Assembly (NCBI RefSeq): GCF_963678635.1
Contig: NC_087066.1
Location: forward strand, 54,268,312-54,328,311
Source: Symsagittifera roscoffensis
Lineage: Eukaryota; Xenacoelomorpha; Acoela; Convolutidae
Reading direction: 5' to 3'
Length of the DNA stretch: 60,000 nucleotides
Shown here: piece after piece, positions 1-11,200 of the stretch
Layout: each line of letters starts with the position of its first letter
How positions within the stretch are numbered: position 1 is the first letter of the stretch
Made by a program: the position numbers and the translations under genes
The notes under the pieces: generated by a model
What the model saw: the letters and a program-made list of their open reading frames with translations, nothing else
Databases searched by the model: none
Told to the model about the DNA's origin: nothing

Positions 1-56
1 CCAAAAAAGTCGTTTTTCTTACCATTATCTTACCATCACACAAACCATAAAACCTT

Positions 57-164
57 AGTATTCCCTATCCATTGGTATTTCCCATTCTAATACATTGTAA
101 TTTCTATTCCCTATCTTAATACATAGCTTGAAGACCGAATGTTCTATTCCCTATCTTAATACAT
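57..164. repeat. short tandem repeat, about 40-bp period
   Basis: A 23-bp block is present at 102-124 and again at 142-164, and a more diverged version begins near 57, giving roughly three units with a 40-bp period. Short inverted arms (cttgaagac / gtcttcaag) lie between and after the last two blocks. The repeat sits in the intron or flank ahead of the exon at 377. No coding signal was seen here. Confidence 0.6.
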
Positions 165-376
165 GTGGGTCTTCAAGGTCCCCCCCCCCCTGATCACCTC
201 CAACATCTACTACTCCCATCACCTCCTTCGCTACTCACGCTTTTTGTTTCGTTATCTGAAAATAACTTTTGATATCCGTTCTTTGACACCTCAAAACAAG
301 CAAGTAATTCAAATGTTTTTTTTACTCTCAAAAACAATAATCTTGGCATTATCATTCTAACATAATTTAATTCTAG

Positions 377-675
377 TTTCATCTCCATCGTTATCCACTG
401 TAAACGACCAACCCTCCACTTCAAAGGAGATCACATCTCAAGGTCACTCAAAAAACCTAAGCCAAGGTCACGATAGTTCGGGTTCTACGAAAGTCGGAGC
501 ATCATCAGGAGTTGCAGGACAGCATGTCAAACCAAAACCCGCCGCGAGGACTAAGACTATTCACGTGCAGGAGCAGATGATGAAGGGTGGGGGGAGGGGT
601 GCCAGGGGAGATCAGCAGGCCGGAGAGGGAGGGGGTTGGAACAAACAGAGCGAACATGTGCAGGAAAAGGTTTAG
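377..675 (+). CDS. terminal exon of an unrecognised protein (98 residues, Ser/Gly/Gln-rich)
   Basis: An acceptor (aattctag at 369-376) opens a frame of 98 codons after two leftover bases (phase 1) and ends at TAG 673-675. The stretch is more GC-rich than its surroundings. It has no methionine at its start, as expected for an internal splice acceptor. The translation is hydrophilic: first Ser/Thr-rich, then a basic Lys/Arg/Pro part, then a Gly-rich part (MMKGGGRGARG) and the tail NKQSEHVQEKV. I see no membrane segment and no known domain; it reads like a disordered C-terminal tail. A polyadenylation signal AATAAA follows at 790-795. The upstream exons lie outside the window. The exon is inferred from splice site, frame length and composition; the family is unknown. 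Confidence 0.6.
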
Positions 676-789
676 ATTTTTAGGCCTTTTCCACTTCTAC
701 CCTACCTGAACTTCAAACTTGAAAAAATCGGAACAAAAACTTGAAAACCAATTCAACTTCTTTTTTAAAGAATAACAAATTTGGCAAAA

Positions 790-795
790 AATAAA
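790..795 (+). promoter_or_regulatory. polyadenylation signal AATAAA
   Basis: AATAAA lies about 115 bases after the stop of the 377-675 exon and is followed by a T/G-rich stretch. It is the natural 3' end for that gene. Confidence 0.45.
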
Positions 796-1646
796 TATCA
801 TTGGTGAGAATGCATTTGTTCTCCAACTTTGCAACCTAGTTTTACACATTTACCCGCTGTATGTTCCGAACCTCAGTCAGGTACCGTGTGAACATACAAT
901 ATGTCAAACATCCGAAAAACAAAAAGTGTTGCAAACATCCCAAAAAAACATCCCATAAACCAAAAAGTGTTGCAAACATCCCAAAAACAAACAAAAAAAC
1001 ATCCCAAAAAGTAAAGGGATGCAAATCTCCAAAAAACAGCTTTACTTGGGCAAACATCTCACATTTTTCAAGAAGTAGAAGAAAGATCCGATTTTTACCG
1101 TTTGCTTAACAAATGCTATAGTGGTCAAATGATGGCGGATCTGGTACGTCAACAGAGTGTAGGACTCTATAAAAGGGTAGGAAAATAAGAGCCTGTCTGC
1201 GTCGAAAAGCGGCGACGCGCGCATAATTTAAATTCTGACGTCAAAATATTACAATTTTTTTTAAATGAAAACTCGAATGTTTGACATATCGGATTTTTGA
1301 CTAGACCTGTATGTTCAAATATAAAAGTCTATTTTCTTTTCTTCTTTTACGAAAACAGAAGCTTGTAACCTAGGGGACCGTGTAAAAGGACTATTTTTGT
1401 ACAGTTGTAGCTAAAAAATTAAAGTCCGAGTTACTAAACGACATCTTGATATAATATACATGTTTTTTATTTAAACTAACAAAGTTGTAATAACAATTTG
1501 AAATATTTTGTTTTTCTAAGCATACAGAAATGCATTTCTAGAGATGAAATAGAATGTTGACGAAGTCAAGCTTATTACCAAATAATTTCTCCTGCGAGGC
1601 TTTTGATTAGCCCGAAAGCACAACGTCCTAGGTTGACCTAAATACA

Positions 1647-2345
1647 AAAAATGCTTATCAAACAATTCCATACGAAACATATAATTATCATACAATTCCA
1701 TCCATTCGTTCTATGGGAAAAATGTTTTTCAACAATTCCAATTTATGAACATTGTGGGTTACGCATTTTTTAACTAACTTTTTAGGAAACACTTACAAAA
1801 GTTTTTTAGGTAAGTTTACAGAATTTACATCAGGTTTCAACTGAATGGTAACATATGCCTGAAAAAAAAATTTTTCAGACAATTTTCAATCATAAAAATT
1901 GTATGATAAGCATGTTTTCCATATGTTATAGATAAAAACATTTCAACAAAAGCTGTCCAAAAACAGGAAAGGATCTGTCTAAAAACAGAGGCCTTTTAGC
2001 CAAAGGCAAAATATTGCATTTTTTGTGAAAAAAAATTGTGCGAAATCTAATTGCTTATTTTATTTGACATCTATCAAAACGTAGTTTAATCTGCAATTTT
2101 TATGCCATTTAACCTGTTGATTTTCATATTTGAGAAAATTTTTGGCTTTTGTGTTTCAAGGCAAAACACAAATATAAAGCGAAACACAGAAAAATTTTGG
2201 TAGAAAAGGCTCAACATTCAAATCCATTGTATGGAAATATTGTCTATCATACAATTCCACAGTATTGTAAAAAGTTTGTCATGCTAATTTCATACGATTT
2301 TTTTATAGCTATTGAATTGTTTGGAATTGTTTGATAAACATTTTT
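1647..2345. mobile_element. inverted-repeat element (MITE-like), about 700 bp
   Basis: A 24-bp terminal block at 1647-1670 (aaaaatgcttatcaaacaat...) recurs in inverted form at 2322-2345 with one mismatch. The inside is AT-rich and non-coding, with further short inverted blocks such as catacaattcca. Related motifs (cttatcatacaattttcat) occur near 49.9 and 53.9-54.8 kb, so this looks like a family. I could not fix a target-site duplication. Confidence 0.5.
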
Positions 2346-2375
2346 ACAAAATTAGCGCCAGAGAACAACAACAGC

Positions 2376-2490
2376 AACGCTTGCTGTGCAAGTAGCACAG
2401 AGAGTTCCGACCACGATTAAAAATAATTAAAACCAAAATAATTTTTTTTTCAAATTGTTTGTGGTGTGATGAGAGAATCTGAAAGAATGC
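2376..2490. repeat. dispersed repeat family Y, copy 1
   Basis: The start (acaac..gcttgctgtgcaagtagcacagagagttccgacc, split by short differences) matches copies near 5616, 8433, 17158 (inverted), 19679 and 58285. A small hairpin (gctgtg/cacag) comes before the gttccgac block, and a T-tract followed by caaattgt comes after it. Confidence 0.45.
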
Positions 2491-3402
2491 CTAAACCCTA
2501 AACATATTCAAAAACAATTGTTCATTCAGCGTAGTTGATAACAATTTTTTCTAAAATTGAAAAGAAAATCAAAAAATATCAAAAAACAATACCGATTTTT
2601 GAGTTTTTTTGGAAGTGATATTTTGTTGGAATAAGACCTATTTTTCACAGCTTAACTGACTTATAAGCCTCTAAAAGACCTATTGGCTTCAAAATAGTTA
2701 AAAACCCAGAAACTCAAACCAATTTTTCTCGACACAAAAAACTTTTAGGAAATTTTAATATTGAATTACTATTTCAAGAGCTTTAATATGATGCAAAAAT
2801 TTTATCGGAAATTTTGGCAGAATTTGAACAAGCAAATTAAAACTGCAAATTTTAAAACAGTGTACAAATTATAGTAAAAATGCGTTTGTGAGTACGTTTT
2901 TGAAGATTTTGACCAAAAAGTTGCTTTTTTTGGCGCACAGTCTACTTTAAATACCACATACTGGCGCCCAAAGCGCCTTTAGTAAATCTGTAGGATAGGG
3001 CTGCCAAAAGGGACCCTTAAAATGGTATTGAAGGGGTCCCATTGAGTTGTTAGTGAGTTACTTCGGTGAGCAGTCAATTACACCCCCCCCCCCCCTCCCC
3101 CAGAAATCCAATCCTGTTATACAGTCAAGGGACAGGAAAGCTGCAACTTTTTAATTTCAGCAAGCAAATGAACGAAATTTTTCTTCGTGTTTCCGTGTTT
3201 TGCATCAATTTAGGTCATAAAGATGAAACTTTGACACATGCTGGATAAAATGAAATGAAAAGAGCTAGCTGGAATAGTTTTGAGAAATTTTGTTTAAATT
3301 TTGTTTTGTAAATTAGCCAGTTTATTGAAACTGGTTTCAGATGTTTTCTTCCTGTGGCAATTTCCTCGCAAACCAAAATTAAACTAAATTTTTAAGTTTA
3401 AA

Positions 3403-3913
3403 CAAGACTGCTCGTATCAGGGCAAAGCCCTGAATGTTCCGACTGCCTTTTAATGTTTAATAAAATGTAATTAAAATGAAATTTTTTTTTCTAAAATTTG
3501 AAATTTTTCATGAAAATCATCCCCTCACACGCCATCTAAAGTACAAGAGGATAGATTTTGCTCCTTGTAACAAATCAATTATGCCAAATAAGCTTCTTCC
3601 AACTAATTTGGAACGATTTCTAAGACGGATTAAATCTCCGCTTACGCGTTAATAGCGCGAATTATATCGCGCGTTAATTGTCCCAAATTGGTCAAAATGG
3701 CCAAAATGGCAATCTTTAAACCCTCATAACTTCACGAAAAATGATCACAGGTGAAATATCTTTTCAAATTTAAGCTCAGGACAACAATATCTTTTGAATG
3801 ATAAAAAAAAATTCCGTCAAAAATGGCTAGTTAAAAAGTCGAAATTTGTCTGAAGAAAAAAAACCCACCCCGAGCACAAATATTCCGTTACTTTCGTACC
3901 GAAAGTCGGAACA
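3403..3913. repeat. dispersed repeat family X, copy 1 (511 bp)
   Basis: This copy starts caagactgctcgtatcaggg and ends cgaaagtcggaaca. It shares almost its whole length with 19021-19567 and 56420-56970. It carries a short hairpin near the start (cagggcaaagccctg in this copy), a GC-rich hairpin in the middle (gcgcgaattatatcgcgc) and a longer palindrome at its end (actttcgtaccgaaagt). The block gttccgact near the start is matched by agtcggaac at the end, a subterminal inverted repeat. It has no ORF of note. Confidence 0.8.
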
Positions 3914-4855
3914 ATTAGTAAGCTTGTGTTACTTTTAATACAACGGAAAGGCAACAGATGAATTAAATAGTTAAAAGAGTTCGTTTGTCTAAAAACGGTT
4001 GTATCTGTTTTTATTGAAACAGACATTAAAACGTCTTGGAAACTAATGTCAGAAAAAATGGCACAATTGTGAAACAACCTAACTACTTATGAAAATGCTG
4101 TGCATGACTCAGAGCAGTCATTTTTTTTAAAATACCTGCCGGAACAATGTTTTTGTTGGCTCATTCCAATCATCAGCGCCAAATTACTCATACAATTTAT
4201 CTTTTCTTTGACGCCGGACTGGGTAACTCTATGAATCTTTTCGTCTGTTACTTTCCCGCGTTATGAAGAGTAAGACTAGCTTATCAGGTTGTTGAAGAAC
4301 TAAACTGAGCTCATTAACTGGTCTTTAAAACAAAACAAGCTGTTTTACGACTTCAAAACAAAATGCCTCACATTTTTGTCCAATTAGCTCCTGCAATTTA
4401 ATTTAAGCTAGCTTGTGTCAAAGTTTTAGCCCTATTTCTTCATTAATTGAAGAGAAAACGAAAACAAAACCTGAAAAAAAAAAATCATTCAACTGCTCAT
4501 TGAGAGCAAAAAGTTTCCATTTCTTGCTCATGACTGGACTGTAGTTCAATAAAAATTGGGATCAAAAAACAAATAAGGGAGATTATTGTTCATTTGGTTT
4601 TGAAATATTATTTTCAGCCAATCAGATTTGAGCATAGTACATGCAGGCCTAATGGTTTGATTTCACTATTCAGTTTTTGAAGGGATTGTTCACTTGGTCT
4701 ATTCAGGGTGGAGATTGCCCACATTTCACATGGGCCAAAAACTGATAGTCGAAAGGAACAGTGCAATTATCGAAAAAGCAAACAAATTCAAAAACCAAAA
4801 TGCAATATCTGATATAATGGGTGCAGCTATGTTTCTGAGGATGCCAGTTTTTCAT

Positions 4856-5127
4856 TCACCGATTGGCCGAACTGTTCAGAGATGCGCCGAAGTCTTCTTC
4901 GGCTAACATCCAAATTGGCGGCTCGATCAGGCTCGACTTCATCGATTTTACTGTCGTCTTTTGTGATTGCGCGTTGTCCTCCTCCAATTGCTCGACTCTG
5001 GGGTCAAATTTGGGAATCGTCGGTTTCGAGGACTCGTGACGACGCTGCTGTTTATTCTTGTCACCTCTTCGCTTTGGAGCGTTTTTGCTGAACGGAATTA
5101 GCCCTATCCCCCCTGTCATAAGGCAAC
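4856..5127 (-). CDS. probable terminal exon, basic/hydrophilic protein tail
   Basis: On the minus strand an acceptor (ttactattactag) opens a frame that runs about 90 codons to a stop at 4856-4858. The translation is strongly charged (NAPKRRGDKNKQQRRHESS, then FDPRVEQLEEDNAQSQKTT) and ends PPIWMLAEEDFGA...SSANR. The opposite-strand frame is also open but hydrophobic and less protein-like, so I prefer this strand. The exon starts in phase 1, whereas the best upstream exon (5515-5571) ends in phase 0. Either a weaker donor inside that exon or an unseen small exon joins them. No domain recognised. Confidence 0.5.
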
Positions 5128-5514
5128 CTAGTAATAGTAATAAATTTATTAATAAACCAGTAATATTTTTTTTTTAAATTGAAAAAAAAATTGTTGGTCC
5201 CTGGCAACGAGCAATCCTGCACGCTCTTAAACTATTCACAATATCTATCGGTCATTGACCTCTATTCCTGTCAATATATTTTCACTTCAGATAATCAGAA
5301 ATTAATTTTTTTTTTTTCAAACTAATTTCACCGATTTTCGATAATGCTCAATTTCACCATTCGTGTATCCCGCTTAGTTAGTTCTATTTCCGGGAAATAA
5401 TCTGACATGTATAAACTCGATGTTTTTTATTGCAAAGAAAAATTCAAACTTTCTAACAAACCACTTGCTTTTCTTAATGATTGGTTCGGTGTTGTGGCGT
5501 CTCAATATTCTCAC

Positions 5515-5571
5515 TCTGTGCACTCCACTTGTGTTCACGATGACATCTTTAGTGGCCAGAGGTCTGGACAC
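5515..5571 (-). CDS. internal exon (19 codons), unrecognised minus-strand gene
   Basis: A good acceptor (atttcaacacttag) and a consensus donor (AGA/gtgaga) bound 57 bases that read VSRPLATKDVIVNTSGVHR in phase 0 at both ends. The preceding exon (6414-6514) ends in phase 0, so the two join without a frame break (NIGK/VSRP). The product is unknown. Confidence 0.5.
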
Positions 5572-5615
5572 CTAAGTGTTGAAATAAATAGATCATCAAA
5601 TAAAATTACAGTGCA

Positions 5616-5745
5616 ACAAGAATAGCTGGTTGCCGTGAGCTCAGCTTCAGAACTTCCCATTAACAGTTGACTTTGCAAACAACAATTTGAAAAAAAAACA
5701 AGAATAACCAGTCACTTTTTTTTTCTTCAAACTAGTGTCGTTGTT
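5616..5745. repeat. dispersed repeat family Y, diverged copy
   Basis: It begins acaagaatagctggttgccg and reaches a T-tract and caaactagtgtcg, matching the order of blocks in the copies at 19679 and (inverted) 17158. It lies just upstream, in minus-strand terms, of exon 5515-5571. Confidence 0.4.
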
Positions 5746-5984
5746 TGGGCTTGAACTATACAAACGCGTCAAAAGTTAGTAGATGAGACATAATCGACAT
5801 CTTTTGTCTCCAAAAAATGAACAGAAAACGAAAAGGCAAAAGAAAACATTTCAAAAAGAAGTTTTTTTGTTGAGAATTATTTTTGAAGCCAGGACACCAA
5901 ACTATTAGACCCCCTGACAAACCAAAGTATCTCCCTTTGATACTATTTTGCGACATCCAGTTTAATTCAACGGACCAAAACTGG

Positions 5985-6404
5985 CCAAAATTTTTCCAAA
6001 GACGCCGGTATATAAAACTTTGAGGGGTGAGCGCGCCAGAAAAAAAAATTTTCGGTCAAATTTTCTAAAAGCTGCCTGAAAGCGGAACTTTTGGCCTGTT
6101 TTTTTTTCCCACAAAAATACGCGTGAAAGTATAAACAAAAGTAATTTTTTGTTTTTAATTTTTTGAGAAAGCTCGGAAAAATATTTTTGTCGACCAAAAA
6201 AGTCGCCAAAATCTTGAAAGTTTTTTGAAAATCCGCGGAATCTCGACAGAAGCATTGATACGCGCCTGATTGAAAGTTTTCAAAAAAAGTGATTGAAATT
6301 TTTTTAAATGATGTTTTTTTAGTTGAAAAGCCCGAAAAATTAATTTTGACGACCAAAAAAAAATTTAAAAATCCGGCAAAACCCTCGACAAAACCCGCGC
6401 CTGA
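5985..6404. mobile_element. diverged hAT-like non-autonomous element
   Basis: Blocks such as ttgaggggtgagcgcg, tcggtcaaatttt and the end aaatccggc...cgcgcctg line up with the clearer element at 57325-57742. A short part near the end is duplicated (6227-6272 and 6368-6406). It lies in the intron between exons 6414-6514 and 5515-5571. Confidence 0.4.
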
Positions 6405-6413
6405 GTGAGATAC

Positions 6414-6514
6414 CTTGCCGATGTTCTTCATCTCCACGTCCTCCTGTGCCGGCTGACATCCAGACATGCAGGAGACATACCGAGTGGAGTCATCCAGATA
6501 GGTCACATCTGCCA
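6414..6514 (-). CDS. internal exon (33 codons), unrecognised minus-strand gene
   Basis: A strong acceptor (tctcttttttctccag) and donor (AAG/gtatct) bound 101 bases that start in phase 1 and end in phase 0. The translation reads ADVTYLDDSTRYVSCMSGCQ followed by PAQEDVEMKNIGK. It is clearly protein-like and GC-richer than the flanking introns. The next exon downstream on this strand (5515-5571) agrees in phase. No domain recognised; the two cysteines (SCMSGC) could form a disulfide or bind a metal. Confidence 0.65.
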
Positions 6515-6641
6515 CTGGAGAAAAAAGAGAAAAACCAATTAGTTTTTAGGATAAGATAGAAATATACAATAGAAAACGTAGTGTAGTTCAAGTAGGCATA
6601 ACATTGGGCACTTTAGATCAAAACAAATGGGTCAGGTAAAC

Positions 6642-6669
6642 CGAGTGCGGCTCTTTTGTCCGAGGCCAT
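6642..6669 (-). CDS. possible first coding exon (MASDKRAAL)
   Basis: An ATG in a good Kozak context (gaagATGG) gives nine codons and one extra base before a GT (CTCG/gtttac). That phase matches the phase-1 start of exon 6414-6514 and completes a valine codon. The donor is far from consensus and the exon is short, so this is only a candidate. Confidence 0.3.
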
Positions 6670-6929
6670 CTTCAACTATGTTCTTACTGTTGAAGTGTAT
6701 ATTTTGCTCTTTCTGAGGGAAAAATGCCAGAAAATTGTGAAAGAGCCGGGAAAAGTGCGCGAAACTATGCAAATGATTTCTTTTTTTGTTCATGCGTTCT
6801 AATATTTCATTTTTCATTCATGTCTTGTCATGAAAGAACATGTGTGAAAGAGCAAAAACATACTCTTCTGAGAAAAGTGAGAACTTAAAATCAAGACCTC
6901 TTCTAGTTTCCATAGGTTTCAATTTTTGG

Positions 6930-7325
6930 ATAATTTTTTTTTTATATTTAAAAGGAGGAAATCGTTTTTAAGGTCGGACATTTTCTTAAGTTTAAAGGCC
7001 AAAATAGTTCTTTATAGGGCTGGGGGAAGAAATTGTCTACTTTTTCTTAGACCCTATAAAGACCCTATTTTGAGCAAATTTTCTGCGCCGCGGGCAATTT
7101 TATGAAAAAAAAACAGGCCAAAAATTTTGACCATAAAAATGCGTTTTTCGGCGTGCTTTCATCCACCAAAATCAGTACATATTGGCGTCAAAGGTTCCCT
7201 TGCAAAATTTATAGCTTCAATCAACCAAAAATGGAGATCTCAAAATAGTACAAAGGGGGACTCTGCGGGTTGACAGGGGTCAAATCCCTGAGGGGAGGGC
7301 TTCCACTCCTCCCCCTCCGCCCTAA
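6930..7325. mobile_element. diverged hAT-like non-autonomous element
   Basis: The order of blocks (gaccctattttgagcaaatttt, gaccataaaaatgcgttttt, a tattggcgtc block, atctcaaaatagtacaaagg, ccctccgccc) follows the intact-looking copy at 23387-23783. The ends are decayed and no target duplication is visible. A second, more decayed copy may lie at about 7640-7940. Confidence 0.45.
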
Positions 7326-7725
7326 TTGTCTTCTTGCTACACCTACTGTATATAGCTTCGAGTAGAACAAGCAAAACTTATTGTGCTCAAAAAGTTATCG
7401 TGGTTTTTTAAAACAAAAAACTTCAAATTGGTATTGAGAGTTACGGAAATGGGGGCCAAATTGGGTTGCGGAAATGGCCATTGCGCGACCGTAAGTCCTC
7501 TTTTGCGCCAAATATTGAGTCGCGGAAAATCGCAACTTAAGGCGCGCAAATTCGCGATCCAGCTTATTTAAACAAAGAGGCGTAAATATTGGAGAAAACC
7601 GCTTAGATTTAAAGGGCGCATCCAAAATTTTCCAGCTCGCAGTTTTTCAAAAAAAAAAAACAAATTTGAAAACGATTCGATTTTTATACCTTGTAAGCAC
7701 TCCTAAAATACTAAAAAAGACCTTA

Positions 7726-7731
7726 TTTATT
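7726..7731 (-). promoter_or_regulatory. possible polyadenylation signal
   Basis: AATAAA on the minus strand, about 270 bases downstream of the stop at 8002. It is the nearest plain signal for the gene ending there. Confidence 0.25.
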
Positions 7732-8001
7732 CAAAAAAAGCTTCCGTGCTGCCATTTTTGAGTGCGGGCACTTTTGAATAGGTTTTGAAAGGAATCGCTC
7801 CCTTCAAAATTAGTAGATTTTGGTGCCAAAAGCCCATACAGCAAATTGTCAGAGCCGAAAACGGTTGTCGTAAAATAGAAAGAAAGGGCTCTCAAAATCG
7901 CCAAGAGGCGTACTCAAACCCCCCCCCCCCGTCCACTGCTGGTTTTCAATATGATTGAAGATTGAACTCGACAGACTAGCATCGAGTAGTAGGCGTATAG
8001 T

Positions 8002-8220
8002 CTAACAGTTCTCATATATGCTGAACTGTTCTGGATCTCCGATGGTGTAGCTGTCTTTCCTGTTTCTGTTCTCCCCCCTCCCCCTCCCTCCCAGCAGTCT
8101 CCCCCAACAACAGTTCTTCACCATTATGGCCGTCATCATCAGGACACAACACACCAGAATCAGCAACACTTTTATCAGATTGATTTCCTCGTCCTCTTTT
8201 CCAGGAATCTTCATGTACAC
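8002..8220 (-). CDS. terminal exon of a single-pass membrane protein
   Basis: An acceptor (gttactttag) opens 72 codons in phase 0 ending at TAG 8002-8004. Roughly residues 15-38 of the exon form a hydrophobic helix (INLIKVLLILVCCVLMMTAI), followed by a cysteine pair and Gly/Arg-rich residues typical of a stop-transfer and juxtamembrane cytoplasmic part. The tail contains RKDSYTIGDPEQFSIYENC, with two tyrosines that could be trafficking or phosphorylation sites. The previous exon (11833-11923) ends in phase 0 and joins cleanly (SYVK/VYMK). The protein is probably anchored with its N-terminal part outside and this tail inside. The family was not recognised. A start codon is not expected here because the exon begins at an acceptor. 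Confidence 0.65.
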   Translation of the reverse strand: MYMKIPGKEDEEINLIKVLLILVCCVLMMTAIMVKNCCWGRLLGGRGRGENRNRKDSYTIGDPEQFSIYENC

Positions 8221-11200
8221 CTAAAGTAACAGGCAAATAACAATTATTTAGACTATTTACCAGAGAAATAAACTTAAATATGACATTTTTTCCCGCGAGG
8301 ATAATGATCAACTTATTTTACTGCATACAATTTGCGGTTACTTTTGGCTATTTTTCTGCGCCCAGCGACGCTAACTCTTACTCAAGCGACGAGCATGAAC
8401 AAAAATTTAACAAACAAGAAAAATTTCCGGAAGCTGTGCAAGTAGCAAAGAAAGTTTCGACACAATAAATACTTGCAAAAAATACAAAAAAGTCGGTTTT
8501 CAGACTGAGTTTTCCGACACTGAAGGCGTAGGGAATCTTTGAGCTCAATTGTGTTTTCTATTTTGGGATCTTTTTAACTATATGCTCATCTTTTGCAAAA
8601 GAGGGGTCGATTCCTTACAATATTCATATGCTTATCAGTTCAATTTTTCCTTCATAGGGGAGCCAATTCGCTACAACGTACAATAGGGGAGCAACAAGAT
8701 CCAATTTTTATATAAGCAAGTTCAGGTAAGCAATAAACGCTTCACGTGGAATCTATGACATGTAATATAATATACCCTTCAATCGTGATTCTACTTGCAA
8801 AAAAAAGTTTCGAAAGCAAAGGATTTAAGCTGTGTACAGAAAACGCAGTCTGAAAACTTAATTTTCAAGACCAACTTGTTGCAAAAACATGCTGAAATTA
8901 CCCTTCTAAATCTTATAAGAAAACATAACAAGCTGAAAAACAAGGTTAATTAAGCTCTGATTAATTGAGCCTAGATAAGGGTCTCCCTTTCACAACAAAA
9001 TCAAAAATAAAGTCCAAAAAATCTGAAAAAACATCACTCTTGTTGCAATTTTCTGTGCTATTTATGCAACAACCCATTAATCTTAGTTTATTTTTTTTTG
9101 CCGGAGAAGGAAAAACGTAATAACAGAAGAAATGCAAAAATACGTTTCAAAGGAACAACTTTTTTTTTCACTGCCGTTGCTCGATTCGTGTTTGGCGCCG
9201 TAAAAGACTACAAAAGTAAAAAATTCTTCACATTTTTGGAACTAGATTTCTTCGGGACTTTTTCAATTGACTTTCCAAACTCTCACAAAATACTATTAAA
9301 AGGAAAAAAATTATCTTTTTTTTTCTCGAAAATAGCGTCTCATTGGATTTTTTCGTTAGATCACTAAATTTTTCTCTTCGCTGTACAGTTTTAACATATT
9401 TTTTCTGCTTATGTTAATGGTTATTCAGCTTTTAAACTTGAAACAAAAGCTGCCAAAAATATGTCAAACTACACGTTAAAAAACAAAACTAGCGTGTGAA
9501 GAAATCAAACATTCAAACAGGGGCGGATCCAGAATTTTCTCGTGGGGTGGTGGATTTAAAAAAAAAGTTCGACCAATTTGATTTTTTGAGCTGTACCAAA
9601 TCACTATGAAGACCCTACTTTGACCAAATTTTTTGCCTTTAGAAAGATTTTAGGGCCAGTAAGCCAAAAATGGATATCTCAATAGTTCAAAAAGGGGACC
9701 CTTTAGTTCGGCAGGGGGTCGAATTCTAGAGAAGGGGTGCTTTCAAATACGGCGCTAATTTCGTTTTTCTTCAAAAAAATACGAAAACGTGAATGCGTTT
9801 TTGTTTCCAACTCGAAAACCAAAAGTGATCGAAGAACAAGCTCCTTAAAAATTTTTGATAGTTTTTGATTCCGTTATACTGATACGGGACAAAAACCGTT
9901 TTTTCAAATTGTTTCTCTTCTAAAATAAATAAGGAGAAAATTTTTTTTGAGATATTGAAACTTTCCCAAAATGTTTCTAGAGAATACTGAAGAGTGACCG
10001 TTAGAATTTTCCTAAAACGGGGATTCTCCATTGAACACATAGCACGTTTCTTGTCACAGTAGTTTTCGACAGTGTCAAAAAGTATCCGAAAAATATTCAA
10101 AATTTCAAAATTTGCTCTGTTTAAAGGCCATAAGTTTTTCTAACAAACTTGAGCATAGTCAATTATAAAAGGCGGCTTTCAACAATCTGTCATTTTCATT
10201 AAGACGGTCATACAAAATAAAAGATTTTTCCGACTGCAAAATTTTTTTGTATCAAAATATTTGTGAGTGGGTGAAAAGCAGAGGAGCTTCCCACTACCCG
10301 TTATCTCCATTGAACCCATGATGTCTAAATTGGGAGGTTAGTTTTCCTGAATAATCAAAAAGATTCAAAAAACGGTCAAAAAATTAAAAACTTGCATGTC
10401 CGAGATTTATAGCTTTTGGAGTAAAAATTAGGAATAGCCATTTATGCAGAAGAAATGTACGCAACTTTTTACTCCGATTGAATTGAAAAAATCAGATTTT
10501 CTACGGGAATGGTAGTTCTCGTGAATAGTTAAGAATTAATGTTTTCGTTTTTCGATTTTCATGAGTTATAAGTAAAATAGTTTAAGCGTAGTCGAGTTTC
10601 CAAAGGATAAATGAACGGTCAAAAAAATGAAAAAAAAATCCGATGAAAAAAAAGTAAATTGCCGCTAATGCAGAGCAGCTCCTCGTTTTTCGGGATTCTC
10701 ATCGAGCCCGCAATCTCAGCTTTGGGGGTTAGTTTTCAAGAAATGTCAAACATATTCAGAAAACGATCAAAAAACTTTACAGAACTTGTCTATTCCGAGG
10801 GCCATATTTTTAGGTGCAAAAAATGGGTGAAGCCGCTTATACAGGAGAACGTTCGAAAACCCGTCATAGGTATTATTAATTAAAAATGATTGCAATAATA
10901 AAATAAAAAGGTTAAAAAATGAAGCAGGTTGGAAATTGGTTTTAAAAATTCTTGTACAGGATTACAATTTACTTGCTTTCGCAAGTGTAATCAAACCAAA
11001 ATGTCACATAAACATTTTAAAACTTCATTACGCTAAGAAGAGGCGCACAATTAATGTTTTCCACAGTTAATGTTTTTGTGGAAAATAAAAGCTTCTTGGG
11101 TCTTATTACATTTACTTGATATCAACACAGTTTGGGAAAATGCATTTAAAAATCAGGTTTTTTCTTTGGTTAATTTAAACCAAAAAGGTAGCAGCTTAGG

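Larger units (their letters stand above)
676..4855. other. intergenic DNA between convergent genes
   Basis: No coding exon could be supported here. The stretch holds an A/C-rich direct duplication at about 915-1000, an inverted-repeat element at 1647-2345, a family-Y repeat at about 2376-2490, a C-tract near 3085 and a full family-X repeat at 3403-3913. The remainder is AT-rich without recognised structure. Confidence 0.5.

Noticed and set aside
57-164. CRISPR-like spacing of repeats
   Set aside because: Only two to three imperfect 40-bp units in eukaryotic DNA; an ordinary minisatellite.
4882-5091. Open + strand frame of 69 codons opposite the minus-strand exon
   Set aside because: Hydrophobic, Cys/Ser-rich and without splice support; the minus-strand reading has an acceptor and a more protein-like composition.
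6930-7940. Coding exons in short minus-strand frames near 7.4-7.6 kb
   Set aside because: Frames fall within or next to hAT-like remnants with repeated gcgcaaa/ttgcgcc phrases and have no consistent splice sites.
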